Positions 51,236 to 55,920 of a stretch of DNA of 55,920 bases are shown here, one piece after another. The stretch comes from Persephonella sp964519345. Its GTDB lineage: Bacteria; Aquificota; Aquificia; Aquificales; Hydrogenothermaceae. Location of the stretch: positions 1 to 55,920 of the forward strand of contig CAZFKX010000029.1 in the NCBI GenBank assembly GCA_964519345.1, given 5' to 3'. The position numbers were made by a program, and so were the translations under genes. How positions within the stretch are numbered: position 1 is the stretch's first letter; the number at the start of each line of letters is the position of its first letter. The notes under the pieces are model-generated. The model saw only the letters and a list, made by a program, of their open reading frames with translations, was not told the DNA's origin and did not search any database.

Positions 51236-52279
51236 ATGTATCTGGATAGATTCAAAAAGTTAAAGAGCTACAAAACAGAAACAACTCCATGTAAGATAAG
51301 ACTTTCCTCAAATGAGAATCCCTTTGATCTTCCAGACTGGTTGAGAGATAGAGTAGGTGAGGAAGTCAAAAATATTCCGTTTCAGAGATATCCTGATCCA
51401 ACATCAAGAGAACTTAAAGAAGTGATAGCTAACTTTTATGGAGTTAGGTCTGAGAATCTTGTATTAGGCAATGGATCTGACGAACTTATCCAACTGCTGA
51501 CTTTAATAATAGGAGATATTAAACAGCCTGTTATGTATCCTGTTCCAACTTTTCCTATGTATCAGGTCTCAGCTGATATAGTGGGAAGAAAAAAAATAGA
51601 ATTTCCCTTAGATAGTAATTTCCAGCTTTCAAAAGAACAGATAGATAAAGTTTTAAATAAAAGACCGGTTCTCGCATTTTTTGCATCACCTAACAATCCT
51701 ACTGGGAATAGTTTTGATAGGGATCTTATCTTATACGTTGCAGAAAGCGGTATTTTTACAGTAGTAGATGAGGCTTATATAGATTTTTCAGATAAACAGG
51801 ATTTTGTATCAGAGGCTTTAAAAAGAGACAATCTTGTTGTTTTAAGGACTATGTCAAAAATAGGTCTTGCCGGTATCAGACTGGGAGTTTTAATAGCAAG
51901 AGACGATATAGCAAGGGAGATAGATAAAACAAGACCGCCGTTTAATATCACATATCCAACGCAGGTGATTGGAAAAATAGTTCTTTCTGAGGGTAAAGAT
52001 GAGATTAAAAAGCAGATTAGTATAATAAAGAGAGAGAGAGATAAAATGTTGTCTGAACTAAAAAGTATAAAGGGAATAAAAGTATATCCATCAGATGCGA
52101 ACTTTGTTCTTATTAAGGTCTCTGACGGCGACAGTCTTCATAAAGCCTTGATAGAAAAGGGAATTCTTGTGAGAAATATGTCTCATCTTCCTTATATGGA
52201 AAACTGTTTGAGGATCTCTATTGGGAAACCTGAAGAAAACAGAATTTTTATAGAAATTTTAAGAGAGCTTGTAGGATGA
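51236..52279 (+). CDS. hisC: Histidinol-phosphate aminotransferase
   Basis: 347 residues, PLP fold-type I. LSSNENPF at the start, LGNGSDELIQLL, FFASPNNPTGN, VVDEAYIDF and the PLP Lys in LRTMSKIGLAGIRLG are as in HisC. It transaminates imidazole-acetol phosphate in histidine synthesis; aromatic substrates are also used in some members. AAGGAGG precedes the ATG. It overlaps the next gene by four bases. Confidence 0.92.
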   Translation: MYLDRFKKLKSYKTETTPCKIRLSSNENPFDLPDWLRDRVGEEVKNIPFQRYPDPTSRELKEVIANFYGVRSENLVLGNGSDELIQLLTLIIGDIKQPVMYPVPTFPMYQVSADIVGRKKIEFPLDSNFQLSKEQIDKVLNKRPVLAFFASPNNPTGNSFDRDLILYVAESGIFTVVDEAYIDFSDKQDFVSEALKRDNLVVLRTMSKIGLAGIRLGVLIARDDIAREIDKTRPPFNITYPTQVIGKIVLSEGKDEIKKQISIIKRERDKMLSELKSIKGIKVYPSDANFVLIKVSDGDSLHKALIEKGILVRNMSHLPYMENCLRISIGKPEENRIFIEILRELVG

Positions 52280-52929
52280 TAAAAAGGATAATTTTCATCT
52301 TCTTTATTACTATAACGCCATTATGGATTGTTGGTTTTTCAGCAAGAATAGCATTTTCAGAATGGTTTATAGATTTTGAATACTCAAAAGAGAATTTCCC
52401 AAGGGATAGATGGGGTATGTCTGATGAGATAAGAAAAGAGCTTGCAAAGTTAGGGCTTTATGCTGTTTTGTCAGATAGAGGTATGGAAAAATTTAGAAAT
52501 GCAAAACTTCCTAATGGAAACAGAGCGTTTAGAGAGAAGGAGATAAGACATATGGAGGATGTTAAAGAATTTTTAAAAGTATTTTTCCCTTCCTCTTATA
52601 CAGCCTTTATTTTTTGGTTTGGATATTTTGTTCTGCTAAAAAAAAGTAGATGGAAATTTCTTCTTTATTCGGGAATATTTACAATTGGATTAATTATATC
52701 AGTAGGTCTGGTAACTTATATAAATTATGAGTTTGCTTTTGCCGTTTTTCATGATTATATTTTTGGAGAGAATACATGGAGGTTCAAACTTAAAGATACA
52801 TTGCTCAGGATATATCCAATGAAATTCTGGTTTGATGGAACTGTATTTGTTATATCTCTTTCTTTTTTAATATCTGTATCACTGATCTTTTCTGGATTTG
52901 TTTTGAAAAAGATTTACAGTAAGGTATAG
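52276..52929 (+). CDS. DUF1461-family membrane protein
   Basis: 217 residues. An N-terminal helix, a periplasmic loop with FSEWFIDFEYSKENFPRDRWG and FREKEIRHMEDVKEF, the signature of the DUF1461/TIGR01906 family, then three further membrane helices. Function unknown in the family. The start overlaps the hisC stop. Confidence 0.8.
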   Translation: MIKRIIFIFFITITPLWIVGFSARIAFSEWFIDFEYSKENFPRDRWGMSDEIRKELAKLGLYAVLSDRGMEKFRNAKLPNGNRAFREKEIRHMEDVKEFLKVFFPSSYTAFIFWFGYFVLLKKSRWKFLLYSGIFTIGLIISVGLVTYINYEFAFAVFHDYIFGENTWRFKLKDTLLRIYPMKFWFDGTVFVISLSFLISVSLIFSGFVLKKIYSKV

Positions 52930-52952
52930 CGGTAGAGCTATATATTTTATTT
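52925..52952 (+). terminator. Weak hairpin between DUF1461 gene and pgsA
   Basis: TATAGC and GCTATA with a 6-base loop (GGTAGA), then a T-rich TATTTTATTT. The stem includes the stop codon. AT-rich and short, so only a possible terminator for the convergent pair. Confidence 0.4.
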
Positions 52953-53480
52953 AAACTTTTGAACTCCTTCGTAAAAGTAAGTTAGGGCAGACAAAACTGT
53001 AAAGAAAGTTGCAGTGAGTATTGTACCTTCAACATAAACTTTATCAATCGGTATTATATTTGCGGTAAGAATAACAATTACGGAAAGTATCTGGAAGAAA
53101 GTTGTTGCTTTACCGAAAATAGTAGGTTTTACCTCAAGACCTCCTTTTAAGAAGTATATCAAAACGCTTCCTGCAATAATATAAATATCCCTGCTTATTA
53201 CGAGAACAACGTACCAGAAAGGAAATTTTACTGCCATCTCCGAGTTATAAATAAATATAAAACTACTTATTATGAGTGTTTTATCAGCTATAGGATCAAG
53301 TATTTTTCCAAGTGTTGTTACCTGATTAAATCTTCTTGCAACAAATCCGTCAAGAGCGTCTGTTAAACCTGCAATAAAAAATGTAATTAGAGCATATAGA
53401 GGTTTATTATATCCTATAAAAATAATAAACACAGGAACAAGAAGTATTCTAAATATTGTTAACTGGTTAGCAAGACCCAT
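52947..53480 (-). CDS. pgsA: CDP-diacylglycerol-glycerol-3-phosphate 3-phosphatidyltransferase
   Basis: 177 residues, four to five membrane helices, with the CDP-alcohol phosphotransferase motif TDALDGFVARRFNQVTTLG and KILDPIADK (DG..AR...G...D...D). The LANQLTIFRILLVPVF opening is typical of PgsA. It makes phosphatidylglycerophosphate in the cytoplasmic membrane. It overlaps the adenylyltransferase gene upstream by 14 bases. Confidence 0.9.
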   Translation of the reverse strand: MGLANQLTIFRILLVPVFIIFIGYNKPLYALITFFIAGLTDALDGFVARRFNQVTTLGKILDPIADKTLIISSFIFIYNSEMAVKFPFWYVVLVISRDIYIIAGSVLIYFLKGGLEVKPTIFGKATTFFQILSVIVILTANIIPIDKVYVEGTILTATFFTVLSALTYFYEGVQKFK

Positions 53481-53922
53481 TTTTTACCTTTTTTATAATC
53501 TTTGTTGTTGATATATCATATACAAAATCAATAGTAACAACCTTTCCACCGTAAGAATTTACAAAATCGGCACCAACTATATCTTCTATCTTCCAGTCCC
53601 CCCCTTTTACAAGAAAATCAGGTTTTATCTCTTTTATAAGCCTTTCAGGCGTATCCTCATCAAAAATGATTACAAGATCCACAGGTTTTAATGCTTCAAG
53701 TACCGTTTTCCTGTGTTCCTGAATATTTATTGGTCTATCCTTACCTTTAATTCTTCTTATAGATTTATCGCTGTTTAGTCCTACAACAAGTATATCTCCA
53801 AATGTTTTTGCCTTTTTGAGATAATCCACGTGTCCCGCATGTATAATATCGAAACATCCATTAGTAAAGACTATTTTTTTTCCTTCATTTTTCCATTTCT
53901 CAATTTTTTTAAGATAATCCAT
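53467..53922 (-). CDS. Heptose-1-phosphate adenylyltransferase (HldE C-domain type)
   Basis: 151 residues. KIVFTNGCFDIIHAGHVDYL is the nucleotidyltransferase HxGH motif, and DKSIRRIKGKDRPIN and LVKGGDWKIEDIVGAD match RfaE domain II. It adds AMP to heptose-1-phosphate for lipopolysaccharide inner core. The kinase half is separate, as in many Gram-negatives outside enterobacteria. A glycerol-3-phosphate cytidylyltransferase is a less likely reading. Directly upstream of pgsA. Confidence 0.88.
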   Translation of the reverse strand: MDYLKKIEKWKNEGKKIVFTNGCFDIIHAGHVDYLKKAKTFGDILVVGLNSDKSIRRIKGKDRPINIQEHRKTVLEALKPVDLVIIFDEDTPERLIKEIKPDFLVKGGDWKIEDIVGADFVNSYGGKVVTIDFVYDISTTKIIKKVKNGSC

Positions 53923-54288
53923 CTAACCTGTCTCCTTTTTTAAAGGAATAATAATAATGTATGCAAGTATAAAAATAGGAAATATGATAAGGAAGAAAAG
54001 ATAATTTTTATAGAAAATAGATAGGAGGAATCCTATAATCAGAGGTATATGACTTATAATAAGAATTTTTTTGTAAAGATCATAACGGAAAATATTCATC
54101 GTTTTCTTTATAATAAAAAACACAGCCGGTAGTACAGAGATAATAATTAGAACTATCTGATGAAACAACGTAATACTTACAGGTTCTACATTATCTCTCA
54201 GAATTATAAGTAGTAGGGATATATAAAAAAATGAGCTGTATAGTGAAATAAAATAAACTCTTCTTAAATTGAAAAGATTACTTTCCAT
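53923..54288 (-). CDS. Hypothetical four-helix membrane protein
   Basis: 121 residues from ATG 54288 (an upstream in-frame start at 54318 would overlap the HTH gene more). Four hydrophobic helices with short polar loops; no Cys or conserved motif recognised. It overlaps the stop of the HTH gene by eleven bases and its own stop adjoins the adenylyltransferase start, so it is in the same transcript. Function unknown. Confidence 0.6.
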   Translation of the reverse strand: MESNLFNLRRVYFISLYSSFFYISLLLIILRDNVEPVSITLFHQIVLIIISVLPAVFFIIKKTMNIFRYDLYKKILIISHIPLIIGFLLSIFYKNYLFFLIIFPIFILAYIIIIPLKKETG

Positions 54289-54610
54289 TACTTTCAGCCC
54301 TTCTTTTAACGCCTTCAAATCTTCTCACAAGTTTTTCAAATTCTTTAAGAAGTTTCTGGGCTTCCTCTGTAAGAACAGCTCCCCCACCCTTTTCACCGCC
54401 TCTTTTAGTTAAAACCAGTTTTGTTCCCAGTCTTTTTTCCATAGCTTTAAGGAAGCTCCAAGCCTTCTTGTAGGAGATACCAAGTTCTTTTGCAGCTTTT
54501 GATATGGAGCCCTGTTTTTGAATCTCTTTGAGCAGTTTTTCCCTTCCAAGACCCATAATGATCTCACCATCTTTTTCAAGCCAAACCTTGTATTTGATCT
54601 GATATCTCAT
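54278..54610 (-). CDS. Short ModE/LysR-type winged-HTH regulator
   Basis: 110 residues from the ATG at 54610, with GGAGG seven bases before it; the longer frame to 54628 starts from TTG and covers that site. Winged HTH GREKLLKEIQKQGSISKAAK with ELGISYKKAWSFLK and the ModE-type wing TKRGGEKGGGAVLTEEAQ. There is no TOBE domain, so it cannot sense molybdate as full ModE does; stand-alone versions are common and their signal is unknown. Followed by the membrane protein and preceded by prepilin peptidase. Confidence 0.8.
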   Translation of the reverse strand: MRYQIKYKVWLEKDGEIIMGLGREKLLKEIQKQGSISKAAKELGISYKKAWSFLKAMEKRLGTKLVLTKRGGEKGGGAVLTEEAQKLLKEFEKLVRRFEGVKRRAESNGK

Positions 54611-54624
54611 TAAAAGCCTCCTTT

Positions 54625-55404
54625 TCAAAAACCAAGATACCAGTTTTTAATAGTATCGCCAAAAAATAAATATATTGTGGCTGATAGCGCTAAGAAAGGA
54701 CCAAATGGAATCTCAAATCTTCCTTTTTTTTCTGACTTTGATAGATAAGCTCCAGTTATACCAACTACAGCCCCTATAAAAGAACCTATAAATATTGTAA
54801 ATAATGACCCGAACCATCCTAAATAGCTTCCAACGAAAGCCATCATTTTAACGTCTCCCATTCCAAGACCTTCGATTCCTCTAAGTTTTAAATAAAAGTA
54901 TGCTATAGAAAAGAGGATACCAGCACCTGTAACAGCACCTATAATAGCATCTATAACAGAAAAATCAGTTCTCAGATAGGCGTAAAAAATACCTGTTAAA
55001 AATCCAGTAAGATTAAGCTCATCTGGAATTATTTTAAAATCAATATCTATAAATGTTATAACAATCATCAAGGATAAAAATATAAAAATGAAGATATAAT
55101 CAAAAGAAATACCCGCTTTAATAAATGATATAACAGATGCAGATCCAGTCAGAACTTCAATTAACGGATATCTTAAGGATATTTGTGATTTACAGTATCT
55201 GCATCGCCCTTTTAATAAAAAATAAGAAAATATAGGTATATTGTCGTACCATTTTATTTTATTTCCACATGATGGACAAAAAGAAAATGCAGGTTTTAGG
55301 GCTGATTTACCTCTGGGTATTCTATATATAAGGACATTTAAAAAACTACCAATTATTGATCCAAAAATAAAAGCCAGAGGAAAGATCAGTATATTCTCTC
55401 CCAT
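54625..55404 (-). CDS. pilD: Type IV prepilin peptidase
   Basis: 259 residues. Eight or so membrane helices, a zinc-like cluster FCPSCGNKIKWYDNIPIFSY and GRCRYCKSQISLRYPLIE, and the two aspartyl protease sites IDIDFKIIPDELN and GLGMGDVKMMAF. It cleaves and N-methylates type IV pilin or type II secretion pseudopilins at the inner membrane. It ends 15 bp before the HTH start and overlaps the upstream gene by one base. Confidence 0.93.
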   Translation of the reverse strand: MGENILIFPLAFIFGSIIGSFLNVLIYRIPRGKSALKPAFSFCPSCGNKIKWYDNIPIFSYFLLKGRCRYCKSQISLRYPLIEVLTGSASVISFIKAGISFDYIFIFIFLSLMIVITFIDIDFKIIPDELNLTGFLTGIFYAYLRTDFSVIDAIIGAVTGAGILFSIAYFYLKLRGIEGLGMGDVKMMAFVGSYLGWFGSLFTIFIGSFIGAVVGITGAYLSKSEKKGRFEIPFGPFLALSATIYLFFGDTIKNWYLGF

Positions 55405-55736
55405 TAACTCTGTGTTGTATCTCCTGTATTTTCTCTTTCTGATTCTCCAGCTTCTTTTTCTATTTCATCTTTTAACTTTTTGCCTGTTTTAACAAGGAAA
55501 AATATCTGGAACGTTGTAAAACCTACGAGAACCGATATAATTCCTCCAATTCCTGCAAGACTGCCTGTCAAAACAGCTATAATAGGGATCGGAAGTCTTA
55601 TCAGCATACTTTTTAAGACCTTATTTTTTTCTGCTCCGTATATATTTATGCTTTTCCACATATGTGTGAAGTAGAAAAAACCTGCGGTAATACCTAACAA
55701 AAACATGGGAAAAAACAGTAGAATCTTTAAATCCAT
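55404..55736 (-). CDS. Small membrane protein, AtpR-like
   Basis: 110 residues. Two to three membrane helices: LLFFPMFLLGITAGFFYF, an RLPIPIIAVLTGSLAGIGG helix pair and GFTTFQIFFLV, then a charged tail (KLKDEIEKEAGESEREN). The pattern of an Arg in the second helix recalls the small AtpR subunit of N-type ATPases, but no ATPase genes are nearby, so this is a weak guess. Last base shared with pilD start. Confidence 0.5.
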   Translation of the reverse strand: MDLKILLFFPMFLLGITAGFFYFTHMWKSINIYGAEKNKVLKSMLIRLPIPIIAVLTGSLAGIGGIISVLVGFTTFQIFFLVKTGKKLKDEIEKEAGESERENTGDTTQS

Positions 55737-55814
55737 ACAGACCTCTGAATATGAAGATTTTTAATATTTTAACATAAAGGGATTAATAGGGATAGGAATA
55801 AGATAAATTAATGA

Positions 55815-55920
55815 CCCTGGCACCGACCAACTTTCCCGACCGGTTTCCCGGCCAGTATCATAGGCGCAGGGGAGCTTAACTGCCGGGTTCGGAATGGGAC
55901 CGGGTGTAACCTCCCCGCTA
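55815..55920 (-). rRNA. rrf: 5S ribosomal RNA (5' end outside window)
   Basis: Read on the minus strand, the segment contains GGTCCCATTCCGAACCCGG and CAGTTAAGCTCCCC, the conserved 5S loop B/C region, then GGTCGGTGCCAG at the 3' end, completing helix I. About 106 of the usual 116-118 bases are present. GC content is far above the surroundings, as expected for a thermophile's rRNA. It should be the tail of a 16S-23S-5S operon entering from the right. Confidence 0.93.

Noticed and set aside
55740..55814. Terminator downstream of the 5S rRNA.
   Set aside because: No stable hairpin with a T run is visible on the minus strand in this stretch.
1..55920. tRNA genes.
   Set aside because: I saw no cloverleaf-like segment with the GGTTCGA arm; a dedicated scan would be needed to exclude one.

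Overview
The window looks like a chromosomal piece from a thermophilic, AT-rich bacterium of the Aquificota, most likely the Hydrogenothermaceae (Persephonella/Sulfurihydrogenibium type). This placement is inferred from protein resemblance and gene content; no database was searched. The clues are an archaeal-type ATP-dependent DNA ligase, an archaeal-type inositol-phosphate synthase next to a fused di-myo-inositol-phosphate enzyme (a heat-associated solute), a superoxide reductase, Gram-negative envelope genes (porin, FadL, TonB-receptor-like protein, heptose adenylyltransferase, DNPR-type MurE) and a GC-rich 5S rRNA in an AT-rich background.

Bases 1-3900 are an accessory, partly decayed strip: a toxin-antitoxin remnant (PIN toxin broken by frameshifts), a serine-recombinase stub, a HEPN-like protein, a Shedu-like (DUF4263) nuclease, an N-terminally shortened HigA-like antitoxin overlapping a SecB-like chaperone, and an IS256-type transposase fragment. 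Here Leu is mostly TTA, whereas the core genes use CTT heavily.

From 3.9 to 13.5 kb: a globin-CZB-GGDEF cyclase (minus strand); methionine salvage mtnB-mtnD, then fabI, thiS and hisS; a bacteriohemerythrin; tgt with a probable CTG start; and an overlapping NYN / histone-deacetylase-like / murE run. From 13.5 to 19.3 kb (minus): an overlapping three-gene unit of outer-membrane TonB-receptor-like protein, periplasmic protein and membrane GGDEF-EAL enzyme, then a small secreted protein and an OprO/P-type porin. From 19.5 to 35.3 kb: a histidine-kinase remnant, lytic transglycosylase, ribE, a two-TM RCK potassium channel with an odd filter plus a small membrane partner, DNA ligase, a minimal flavoprotein, pepA, a type III PKS/KAS III-like enzyme, superoxide reductase with an FNR-type box, ribD, polX, gltX, a phosphatase and small unknowns.

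From 35.3 to 39.7 kb (minus) lies a molybdate operon modE-modA-TOBE-modB-modC with a perfect ModE-type palindrome in front and a Cas6-family protein as its last gene, without any CRISPR array in the window. From 39.8 to 44.8 kb: the di-myo-inositol-phosphate pair and a large lipoprotein ending at a strong hairpin terminator. From 44.8 to 55.9 kb: smc, a FadD-like ligase with a FadL-like porin, hisC, a DUF1461 membrane protein, then a minus-strand cluster (pgsA, hldE-type adenylyltransferase, membrane proteins, a short ModE-type HTH, prepilin peptidase) and the 3' part of a 5S rRNA, the tail of an rRNA operon entering from the right on the minus strand.
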